Below are positions 44,119 to 52,207 of a stretch of 64,000 nucleotides of DNA, piece after piece. The translations under genes and the position numbers were made by a program. Source of the stretch: UBA6522 sp965205045 (lineage in GTDB: Bacteria > Pseudomonadota > Gammaproteobacteria > Steroidobacterales > Rariloculaceae); contig OZ242031.1 in the NCBI GenBank assembly GCA_965205045.1, forward strand, positions 310,001 to 374,000, in the 5' to 3' direction. A model generated the notes under the pieces. That model was not told the DNA's origin. It did not search any database and saw only the letters and a list, made by a program, of their open reading frames with translations. Position 1 is the first letter of the stretch. Each line of letters begins with the position of its first letter.

Positions 44119-45975
44119 ATGAAAAAAACTCGACTGACCATGGCTCAGGCGCTTGTGAGATACCTCGTCGCCCAGCGGGTCGAAATTGACGGAGAAATCC
44201 AGCCGCTGTTTCACGGTATGTTCGCCATTTTCGGCCACGGTAACGTTGCCGGACTCGGTGAAGCGCTGTTTGACTGGCAGGCCGAATTGCCGACGTTCCG
44301 TGCCCACAACGAACAGGGCATGGCCCACGCGGCGATCGCTTTCGCAAAGGCGAGCCAGCGCAGGCGAATGATGGCCTGCACAACGTCCATCGGACCCGGC
44401 GCAACCAACATGGTGACGGCCGCCGCGCTGGCGCACGTCAATCGCCTGCCGGTGTTATTGCTGCCGGGCGACGTCTTTGCGAACCGAACGCCGGATCCGG
44501 TATTGCAGCAGCTCGAATACCCGGGCAACCCGACGATCTCGGTAAACGACTGTTTTCGCCCGGTCAGTCGTTACTTCGATCGCATCACGCGGCCGGAACA
44601 GATCATTACGAGTCTGCCGGCGGCGATAGCCACGCTTACGGACCCGGCCGACTGCGGACCTGCAACCTTGTCGTTGTGCCAGGATGTCCAGACCGAAGCG
44701 TATGACTACCCCGAATTCCTGTTCGCTGAACAAGTTCACCGCTTGTCACGCAAGGGAGCCGACCGATGTGAACTGGACGATGCAGTCAAGGTCTTGCAGC
44801 GTGCCGAACGGCCATTGCTGATCGCCGGCGGCGGCGTACATTATTCCGGCGCCACGGCAGCGTTGCGCACATTTGCCGAGGCGCACGGAGTTCCGGTCGC
44901 CGAAACCCAGGCGGGCAAGGGCGCACTGAACTGGGATCATCCAAACTACGTGGGAGCGATCGGGGTGACCGGTTCCGATGCCGCGAACCAGCTGGCGCAA
45001 GGGGCTGACGTGATCCTCGCAGTCGGAACGCGGCTGCAGGACTTCACGACAGCGTCACGGACCCTGGTCCAGTCCCACAGGTCGCGCCTGATCCAGCTCA
45101 ATGTGGCGCGGCCCGATGCCGACAAGCATGGCGCTCAGCCCCTTGTCACGGACGCCGAGCGCGGCTTGCAGGCATTGCAGGCGCGGCTGGCAGGCTGGCA
45201 GGCCGGCTCGAAATGGCAGCAGGCCGGGCGAAAAGCCATTGCCGCGTGGAACGACTATTACGTGCAAACAACCTCCGCGGATAAGATTTCAACAGCGTCG
45301 GGACTGCCTTCGGACGCCCAGGTTCTCGGTGCCGTGAAACGCGCTTCGGACCCCGGCGACATTGTCGTATGTGCAGCCGGGGGTCTGCCCGGCGAGCTCC
45401 ACAAGCTCTGGCGCACCGACCGGGTCGGCGGATACCACCTTGAATACGGCTATTCCTGCATGGGATACGAAATCGCCGGCGGCATGGGCGTCAAGATGGC
45501 TTGTCCCGACCGCGACGTCATCGTGCTCGTCGGCGACGGCTCCTACATGATGCTCAACTCGGAACTGGCGAGCAGCGTGATGCTGGGCCACAAGATCATT
45601 GTCGTGGTACTGGACAACGGAGGCTACGGCTGCATCAATCGTCTGCAAGTGTCGACGGGCGGCGCGCCATTCAACAACCTGTTCGGCGACTGTGTCGCTG
45701 CCGATGACGGCGCGCCGCTGCTCGACTTTGCCAGGCACGCTTCGGCCATGGGCGCGGCCTCCGAGCACGTTGAGAATCTGGCCGAACTCGAATTGGCCGT
45801 GGGGCGCGCCAAGGCGGCCGATCGATCGTACCTGATCAGTATGCGCACCGACCCGGACCAATCCTCCGGCGGCGGCTACTGGTGGGACGTTGCCGTTCCC
45901 GAGGTGTCCGGCCGTGCGGAAGTGACCGCGGCCCGCGCGGAATATATCTCCGCAAAATCCAGGCAACCGTACTGA
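44119..45975 (+). CDS. iolD: 3D-(3,5/4)-trihydroxycyclohexane-1,2-dione hydrolase
   Basis: This thiamine-diphosphate enzyme opens the inositol ring to 5-deoxy-glucuronate. The 618-residue protein has a Pyr domain with IFGHGNVAGLGEAL and FRAHNEQGMAHAAIAFAK (the cofactor-activating Glu), a central domain, and a PP domain with VGDGSYMMLNSELASS...VLDNGGYGCINRLQ (about 475-515), including the GDGS...N metal motif. It follows iolC by 43 bases and precedes iolE by 15. The sequence is complete and shows no missing key residue. Confidence 0.96.
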   Translation: MKKTRLTMAQALVRYLVAQRVEIDGEIQPLFHGMFAIFGHGNVAGLGEALFDWQAELPTFRAHNEQGMAHAAIAFAKASQRRRMMACTTSIGPGATNMVTAAALAHVNRLPVLLLPGDVFANRTPDPVLQQLEYPGNPTISVNDCFRPVSRYFDRITRPEQIITSLPAAIATLTDPADCGPATLSLCQDVQTEAYDYPEFLFAEQVHRLSRKGADRCELDDAVKVLQRAERPLLIAGGGVHYSGATAALRTFAEAHGVPVAETQAGKGALNWDHPNYVGAIGVTGSDAANQLAQGADVILAVGTRLQDFTTASRTLVQSHRSRLIQLNVARPDADKHGAQPLVTDAERGLQALQARLAGWQAGSKWQQAGRKAIAAWNDYYVQTTSADKISTASGLPSDAQVLGAVKRASDPGDIVVCAAGGLPGELHKLWRTDRVGGYHLEYGYSCMGYEIAGGMGVKMACPDRDVIVLVGDGSYMMLNSELASSVMLGHKIIVVVLDNGGYGCINRLQVSTGGAPFNNLFGDCVAADDGAPLLDFARHASAMGAASEHVENLAELELAVGRAKAADRSYLISMRTDPDQSSGGGYWWDVAVPEVSGRAEVTAARAEYISAKSRQPY

Positions 45976-45990
45976 TTCCGGTTCCGGACC

Positions 45991-46899
45991 ATGGCGGTAC
46001 GAATTGGTGTCAATCCATTGCTCTGGACCAACGACGATCTCCCGACCCTGGGAGCGGATACCCCGCTGGAAGTCTGTCTGGGCGACAGCCGGGAGGCGGG
46101 CTTTGCCGGTATAGAGTTGGGCAACAAGTTTCCGCGGCAGGCTGACATCCTGGGCCGTGTTATCGAGGCGTTCGAACTCCAGTTGATATCCGGCTGGTAC
46201 AGCAGTCTGCTTCTGCGCAGATCGGTCGCAGAAGAAATCGATGCGCTTGCGGACCACCTGTGTCTCCTGAAGTCGCTGGGGTCGAAAGTGATCGTCTTTT
46301 GCGATACGACCGACGCCATTCACGGTTCGCGGAACATGCCGCTGTCACTGAGGCCCACACTGCATGACGGCGAATGGGCGGAGTACGGCAGGAAGCTGAC
46401 GGAACTGGGCGATTCCTGTCTCGATCAGGGCATCCGGATCGCCTATCACCATCACATGGGCACCATCGTCCAGAGCCGGAAAGAAATCGACAGGCTGATG
46501 GACAACACGGGCGAGAGCGTCGGCCTGTTGCTGGATACAGGTCACCTCGCCTACGCCGGCGGGGACACGATTGAACTACTGGACGCGCACGGGCATCGGA
46601 TCAGGCACGTTCATTGCAAGAATGTTCGTGCGAACGTACTGCATGACGCCAGGAACCGGGATCTCAGCTTTCTCGACGCCGTACTGAATGGTGTGTTCAC
46701 GGTGCCCGGCGATGCGGAGGGTTGCATCGATTTCGGTACGGCGCTTCAACACCTCAAGTCGGTCGGATATGACGGCTGGCTCGTCGCGGAGGCCGAACAG
46801 GATCCGCTCACTGCACCCTCGAAACGATTCGCGGCGCTGGCTGCCGCGCAAATGCACGGGCTCTGCACCGAATTGGCCATCGACATCTCAGTCCGGTGA
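45991..46899 (+). CDS. iolE: myo-inosose-2 dehydratase
   Basis: This TIM-barrel enzyme dehydrates scyllo-inosose (2-keto-myo-inositol) to the diketone used by IolD. The 302-residue protein has VRIGVNPLLWTNDDLPTLG, PLEVCLGDSREAGFAGIELGNKFPR, YHHHMGTIVQ, VGLLLDTGHLAYAGGD, HVHCKNVR, NGVFTVPGDAEGCIDF and GWLVAEAEQDP, nearly the whole IolE signature set, including the metal-binding Glu, Asp and His. It ends the iolC-iolD-iolE operon, 54 bases from the convergent oxidoreductase gene. Confidence 0.95.
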   Translation: MAVRIGVNPLLWTNDDLPTLGADTPLEVCLGDSREAGFAGIELGNKFPRQADILGRVIEAFELQLISGWYSSLLLRRSVAEEIDALADHLCLLKSLGSKVIVFCDTTDAIHGSRNMPLSLRPTLHDGEWAEYGRKLTELGDSCLDQGIRIAYHHHMGTIVQSRKEIDRLMDNTGESVGLLLDTGHLAYAGGDTIELLDAHGHRIRHVHCKNVRANVLHDARNRDLSFLDAVLNGVFTVPGDAEGCIDFGTALQHLKSVGYDGWLVAEAEQDPLTAPSKRFAALAAAQMHGLCTELAIDISVR

Positions 46900-46953
46900 T
46901 CCAGACGCGAATTCACTGACGGCAGGAACCGGGCCCCTGGTGGTGCAAGTCAA

Positions 46954-48108
46954 TCACGCGGAGAGCTGTAGCTGTTCGAGGGCATTGCTGCTTACGTCAA
47001 TCCACTGCTGGCCATTGTGGGAAGTCTCGATGGCATCGCAGATTTCCTGAACCCGGCATGCGGTATTGAAGTCGGCATGGACTTCGTCACCCGACTCGAT
47101 GGATCGCAACAGGTTGCGAATTTCAATGATTTTCAGGTCATTGAAACCGAGACTGTGCCCGGGGGCCGGGCAAAACGCCGAATAGTCCGGGTGCGCCGGT
47201 CCGGCGAGAATGCGCCGGTAGCCGCGGCGACCGGGCCGGCTGTCCGCCTGGTATAGCCGCAACTCGTTCATGCGTTCCTGGTCGAAGGCGATGCTGCCCT
47301 TCACTCCGCATACCTCAAGACCGAGTCCGCACTTCTTGCCGGTAGCCACACGGCTGATTTCCATCGTGCCGGGGCATCCTCGTTCGAACACGACGAGCGC
47401 CTGCGCAATATCATCGTTCTCAACCGTTCTCATCCCGCCCGACACCGGGTCCGGCCGCAGGTCGTGCACGGTGGTGAGAGAGCCGAGCACCGAATCGATC
47501 GGCCCGAGCAGAAACTCCGCCATGCATATCAAGTGGCTGCCGAGATCGGCAAGCGCACCGGCGCCAGCCCGCTTTCTGGCGCAGCGCCACCCGTAGGGCG
47601 TGGATGGGTCCGCCAGGTAATCCTCACGATAACTGCCCCGAAACTCATGGACCTCTCCGATCTCGCCGGACGCTATCATGTCACGCGCTGCGGCGATCAG
47701 GGGATTGCAGATGTAGTTGAACCCGGCTGCTGTCCTGATGCTGGCGGACTCCGCGGCACTGCGAATTCGCCTCGCCTGTGCAGCGGTGAGAGCCAACGGC
47801 TTTTCGCAATAGACATGCTTTCCGGCCTCGATCGCGGTGAGCGCCATTTCCATGTGCAAGTGGTTGGGTGTACAAATGTCCACGACGTCAATGGCGTCGC
47901 TGCGGCACATGCCGATCCAGTCGTCGCTTGCACTTTCAAACCCCCAGGCATCCGCAAACTGCTGAGCTACGGTCGCGTTCTTGTCAACGAGGCAGACCAG
48001 TTCCGGATGCGCAACTTCGGGAAACACCGTCCCCACGGCGCGTAGAGCGATGGCATGCGCCTTGCCCATGAAGCCGGTGCCGATCAGGCCGAAGTTCAAG
48101 TTACTCAC
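46954..48108 (-). CDS. Gfo/Idh/MocA oxidoreductase, probable second inositol/inosose dehydrogenase
   Basis: The 384-residue NAD(P)-dependent enzyme has a Rossmann fold (FGLIGTGFMGKAHA), DVVDICTPNHLHMEMAL, the CEKPLALT motif with the catalytic Lys, and a C-terminal domain with GWRCARKRAGAGALADLGSHLICMAEFLLG, typical of longer MocA-type members (IolX/IolW-like). It overlaps iolG by four bases (ATGA), so they are one operon. It may oxidise scyllo-inositol or another stereoisomer, or epimerise inositols with IolG. This is inference. Confidence 0.88.
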   Translation of the reverse strand: MSNLNFGLIGTGFMGKAHAIALRAVGTVFPEVAHPELVCLVDKNATVAQQFADAWGFESASDDWIGMCRSDAIDVVDICTPNHLHMEMALTAIEAGKHVYCEKPLALTAAQARRIRSAAESASIRTAAGFNYICNPLIAAARDMIASGEIGEVHEFRGSYREDYLADPSTPYGWRCARKRAGAGALADLGSHLICMAEFLLGPIDSVLGSLTTVHDLRPDPVSGGMRTVENDDIAQALVVFERGCPGTMEISRVATGKKCGLGLEVCGVKGSIAFDQERMNELRLYQADSRPGRRGYRRILAGPAHPDYSAFCPAPGHSLGFNDLKIIEIRNLLRSIESGDEVHADFNTACRVQEICDAIETSHNGQQWIDVSSNALEQLQLSA

Positions 48109-49106
48109 CGTCGCGACTGGCTGACGTCAACGGGTCGACCGAGCCTGAATGACTGGTGCGCAGCCTCCGCAAGCTCCAGTGCGCGCAGGCCGTCGGAACC
48201 GAGTGCCAGGTCGGTCGATTCGCCTCCTACCGCCCGGATAAACCTGTCAAGCTGCAAACGATACGAATTCGCGTAGCGCTCCAGGAAGAAGGGCAATGCC
48301 GGTTCAGTGGCAAACCCGCTGCTCGTTGCCCTTTCGACCTGGGTGTTTTTCCGGTTATCGACTCGAACCATTCCCTGCGACCCGAACACCTCGATGCGCT
48401 GGTCGTAGCCGTAACTGCATCGGCGGGAATTCGTAACGTGGCAAAGACGGCCTGACGGGGTGCGCAGTACGGCGACTGCCGTGTCGATATCCCCCAGTTT
48501 CCCGATCTGCGGGTCTGACAGGGTACTTCCGGTCGCAAATACCTGTTGGGGTTCTTCACCCAGCAACCAGCGGCCCATGTCGAGGTCGTGGATCATCATG
48601 TCACGAAACAGACCGCCGGATCTCTCGATGTATTCCGGCGGGGGCGGCGAAGGATCCCGACTGATAATGGTGACAACTTCAATCGATCCGATCGCGCCGG
48701 ACCTGACCTCGATTCCGAGTTTCCGAAAATCCGGATCGTGACGCCGATTGAATCCCAGGCACAGGAGCACATTTGCCCTTGCGGCTATGTCAACGCTTCG
48801 TCTGGCGCGTCGCAGATCGAGATCGAGGGGCTTTTCACAGAGTATGGCTTTTCCGGCTGCGGCTGCCTGCCGGATTATTTCGGCGTGCGTATCGGTGGAA
48901 CTCGCGATGATTACCGCGTCAACGTGGTCGTCCTGAAGGGTCTGTTCGAGGGGTGCGACTCTGCCCCCGCAACGATCGGCAAGTTCAACGGCTGCGTTCT
49001 CGGCGACGTCACAGACGGCCACTATCCGTGCGTCATCGTTGTCGGCGACGTTCTGTGCGTGTATCCGTCCGATTCGCCCCGCGCCGATGATCGCGACACC
49101 GATCAT
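48105..49106 (-). CDS. iolG: myo-inositol 2-dehydrogenase
   Basis: It oxidises myo-inositol to 2-keto-myo-inositol with NAD+. The 333-residue protein has IGVAIIGAGRIGRIHAQNVA, VIIASSTDTHAEIIRQAA, ILCEKPLDLD (catalytic Lys), LLCLGFNRRHDPDFRKL, and the FRDMMIHDLDMGRWLLGEE loop with the Asp/His catalytic pair; IolG enzymes share this layout. The ATG at 49106 fits the family start; 28 further residues are open upstream but precede the Rossmann strand. It heads a two-gene operon with the second oxidoreductase, and is divergent from the TonB receptor. Confidence 0.92.
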   Translation of the reverse strand: MIGVAIIGAGRIGRIHAQNVADNDDARIVAVCDVAENAAVELADRCGGRVAPLEQTLQDDHVDAVIIASSTDTHAEIIRQAAAAGKAILCEKPLDLDLRRARRSVDIAARANVLLCLGFNRRHDPDFRKLGIEVRSGAIGSIEVVTIISRDPSPPPPEYIERSGGLFRDMMIHDLDMGRWLLGEEPQQVFATGSTLSDPQIGKLGDIDTAVAVLRTPSGRLCHVTNSRRCSYGYDQRIEVFGSQGMVRVDNRKNTQVERATSSGFATEPALPFFLERYANSYRLQLDRFIRAVGGESTDLALGSDGLRALELAEAAHQSFRLGRPVDVSQSRR

Positions 49107-49266
49107 CGGAAGCCCCCGCCTTGTCCAGCAACCGCCGCTTGCCGCATCGCTCGAAGCCTTCCGCCAACCGTTCGCCCAATTATCCGCCACGACCGCCTGC
49201 CAAGCCAGATTCGGTCCGCTGTCGCGACTTGTCCAGCGTGCTTTTAAAATATTTTTTTCAAAACCT

Positions 49267-49296
49267 TTGATCGTAGGAGAAAATTTTCTATATACT
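49267..49296 (+). promoter_or_regulatory. promoter of the TonB-dependent receptor
   Basis: TTGATC (49267-49272), an 18-base spacer and TATACT (49291-49296) form a good sigma-70-type promoter. It lies 44 bases before the receptor ATG in a locally AT-rich gap. The spacer contains the palindrome GAAAATTTTC. Confidence 0.55.
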
Positions 49297-49339
49297 TGTT
49301 TTCAGTCGTTTCGTCCCGCACGTGCTCAGGGGGAAAAAT

Positions 49340-52207
49340 ATGGTGTCCAGTTTTCATAACGTCCGCATGTTCTGGCGTATAACGCTGGTAAATCATAAGC
49401 AGAAGTTCCAGCAATTCCTGTCCATATTGGCTCTTGGAGCCTCGCTGCTCGCGCTTTCGGATTCAGCACTCGCTCAAAGTGTCACCGGTGAAATCACGGA
49501 TCCCGGAAGATCCGTCGCATTCCCCGGCGCGATCGTAAGACTCGAGGGTTTACCCGGTTCTACGACGTCGGATGAACGTGGCCGCTTCCGCCTGGGAAAC
49601 GTTCCCGCAGGCACGTACACGCTGGTCGTTTCGTACGTCGGTACCGAAGACACGAGCATTTCGATCCAGGTGCCTGAGGAAGGCGTCGATCTCGGAGACG
49701 TCATCATCGGTGCGGCCTCGCAAGCGGCACTTGAAGAGGTCATCGTTGTCGGGCAAGCAGCCGCGTTCGCCAGTGCGCTCAACCAGGAACGATCCGCCAA
49801 CAATCTGGTTTCCGTGCTCGATACGGATGCCATCGGCCAGTTCCCCGACCAGAACGTCGCTGAATCGCTGCGCCGTCTCACAGGCGTCAGTGTGGAAAAC
49901 GATCAGGGCGAGGGACGTTATGTCGTCATTCGAGGCATGGACCCAGACTTGAATTCGACCTCCATCAACGGCGTCCGGGCGACAGCCGCCGAACCCAGGC
50001 GAGCGCTTCAGCTCGATGTGATCCCGACCGACCTGCTGGACGGTCTCGAAGTGCACAAGACCCTGACCCCGGACATGGACGCAGATGCCATTGGCGGTTC
50101 GATCAACGTAAAGACGTTGAGCGCGTTCAGCCGCAAGGGCCCGTATGCGAAAGCAAGGGCCGAAAGCAGCTACAACGAACTCCGGGAAGACTGGAGCCCG
50201 AAGATGTCTTTCGCCGGGAGCAACATTTTCGAAATGGACGGTGGCCGTCGACTGGGAGTGGCAGGCGCACTCAGCTGGCATGATCGGAACATCCAGGCGG
50301 ACAACAACGAAGCTGACGATTGGGCCGAAGGGGACAACGGAAACTATTTCATGGAGGAGTTTCAGCCGAGACTCTATACCGTCGAACGTGAGCGTCTTGG
50401 CGGCGCCCTCAATTTCGATCTGGACGTTTCAGACGCCACGACCTTGCATCTGTACACGTTGTACAGCCGATTCACCGACACCGAGTTGCGGAACAGAACG
50501 ACATTCGGGCTGGACGGACTGGATGAGGACACGCTGACTTCGACAATGGCCGACTACTCCGAAGTCGAGATCGAACGCGACACCAAGGGCCGCGACATGC
50601 AGGGCCAGATTGCCGAGAACAGGTCCATTTCACTCGGGTCCGAGACGCAATTGGACACCTGGCTGGTGGAAACGAATCTGGGCTACTCCTACGCGCGGGA
50701 GCGAACGCCCGACCAGGTCAGCGGCACATGGGTGGCCGAGTTCGAGAGCGGTGACGGGCCCATCGCGGACGGCCAGCCCGTGCTCACCATCGATCGCAGC
50801 AACCCCGAGATTCCGCTGGTCAGATCGAATTTCCTTTCGGCGCTCCAGGACCCCTCCCTGTACGAACTGGATGAAATCGAGCACTTTAACGAGAGAAACG
50901 AGGATACGCAGGTTTCCCTGCGCCTGGACGCAACCAGGGACACCGGGTTCGGCAGCCTCAAGTTCGGCGCCAAGGCCCGGTGGCGAGAGAAATCCAGCGA
51001 TGAGGAAGCCACGTTCTGGTCCGGCGACGACGAGTGGTTCCTGTCGGATGCCCTGTTGCCCGGCGGCGGCGATACCTACAGTTTTCCCAATCAGGTCGGC
51101 CCGGTGCCCGACAACAGCGTCGAACGCCAGATCATGGCGAGCGGGACCGGCATCGAGTTTGAACCCCTCGATACCGAACTTGACTCGGCCGTGTCGGATT
51201 TCACGATCAACGAGGACGTATTTGCCGCCTACTTCATGGGAACATGGGAAACCGAAAGGGCGACGATCGTGGCGGGCCTTCGATATGAACAGACACAACT
51301 CGACAGCCGTGGCAACGAGGTGGAGGTGATCGAAGAAGATCAGAATGGACCGGGCAATCCGCCGGAAGACACGCTGATCGTGACTGCCGTTCAATCGAGC
51401 CAGTCTTACGGCGATCTGCTGCCAAGCGCCAATATTCGCTTCGACTTTTCCGAAAATGTCGTTGGCCGGGCATCGGTGTACCGGTCGGTGGTACGGCCTC
51501 GAGTCGAGGATGTCGCGTTCAGGGTAGCTATTGAAGGCGACGAGGCGGAACTCGGCAATCCCGGCCTGGATCCATTTCGCGCCTGGAATTTCGACGCCTC
51601 GATAGCGTTTTACCCGACCGAGTTAAGTGTGGTATCCGGAGGCGTTTTCCAGAAGCGAATCGAGGACTTCATTTTTATACAGACTCTCGATGATTACGGC
51701 TTCGAGGGAAGGACGTTCGACGAAGCCGTCATTGCGTTGAACGGCGAGGTCGCGACGGTCCTGGGGTTTGAATTTACCTATCAACAACACTTTGGATTTC
51801 TCAGTGCGCCCTTCGATGGAATCCTGGCGGCATTGAACTACACCATAGTGGATAGCGAGGCCGACACGGGCGACCGACTGGTCGGTCTTCCAAAGCAGGC
51901 CAACAACCTCACCGGCGTCACGCTGGGCTACGACAAGTACGGGCTGGACATAAGGCTCGCAGTAAAGTACCGCGACAGCTATATCGACGAACTCGTTGAA
52001 CCGGGCCTGGACCGCTACACCGACGACCGCTTGCAGTGGGATCTGACGGCAAAATACGGGTTGTCGGAAAACTGGCAAATCTATGCGGAGTTCGCCAACC
52101 TGGGCGATGCGCCGGAGTTCTACTATGCCGGCGATCGGCGCCGGGTGCTGCAATACGATGAGTTTGGCACCACGTCTTCAATGGGATTTCAGTACAACTT
52201 CCAATAG
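49340..52207 (+). CDS. TonB-dependent outer-membrane receptor, possible phytate/inositol-phosphate importer
   Basis: The 955-residue protein has an N-terminal region with a hydrophobic export segment (about 28-46, LSILALGASLLALSDSALA), then a carboxypeptidase-regulatory-like beta domain (about 48-130), a plug (ANNLVSVLDTDAIGQFPDQNVAESLRRLTGVSVENDQGEGRYVVIRG) and a barrel ending in YNFQ with terminal aromatic Phe. The plug resembles the TonB-Xanth-Caul group, whose members take up large anionic or sugar ligands. The ATG at 49340 has AGGGGG six bases upstream. Being in the phytase/iol island, it probably imports phytate or its products; this is inference. Its end overlaps lnt by 30 bases. Confidence 0.9.
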   Translation: MVSSFHNVRMFWRITLVNHKQKFQQFLSILALGASLLALSDSALAQSVTGEITDPGRSVAFPGAIVRLEGLPGSTTSDERGRFRLGNVPAGTYTLVVSYVGTEDTSISIQVPEEGVDLGDVIIGAASQAALEEVIVVGQAAAFASALNQERSANNLVSVLDTDAIGQFPDQNVAESLRRLTGVSVENDQGEGRYVVIRGMDPDLNSTSINGVRATAAEPRRALQLDVIPTDLLDGLEVHKTLTPDMDADAIGGSINVKTLSAFSRKGPYAKARAESSYNELREDWSPKMSFAGSNIFEMDGGRRLGVAGALSWHDRNIQADNNEADDWAEGDNGNYFMEEFQPRLYTVERERLGGALNFDLDVSDATTLHLYTLYSRFTDTELRNRTTFGLDGLDEDTLTSTMADYSEVEIERDTKGRDMQGQIAENRSISLGSETQLDTWLVETNLGYSYARERTPDQVSGTWVAEFESGDGPIADGQPVLTIDRSNPEIPLVRSNFLSALQDPSLYELDEIEHFNERNEDTQVSLRLDATRDTGFGSLKFGAKARWREKSSDEEATFWSGDDEWFLSDALLPGGGDTYSFPNQVGPVPDNSVERQIMASGTGIEFEPLDTELDSAVSDFTINEDVFAAYFMGTWETERATIVAGLRYEQTQLDSRGNEVEVIEEDQNGPGNPPEDTLIVTAVQSSQSYGDLLPSANIRFDFSENVVGRASVYRSVVRPRVEDVAFRVAIEGDEAELGNPGLDPFRAWNFDASIAFYPTELSVVSGGVFQKRIEDFIFIQTLDDYGFEGRTFDEAVIALNGEVATVLGFEFTYQQHFGFLSAPFDGILAALNYTIVDSEADTGDRLVGLPKQANNLTGVTLGYDKYGLDIRLAVKYRDSYIDELVEPGLDRYTDDRLQWDLTAKYGLSENWQIYAEFANLGDAPEFYYAGDRRRVLQYDEFGTTSSMGFQYNFQ

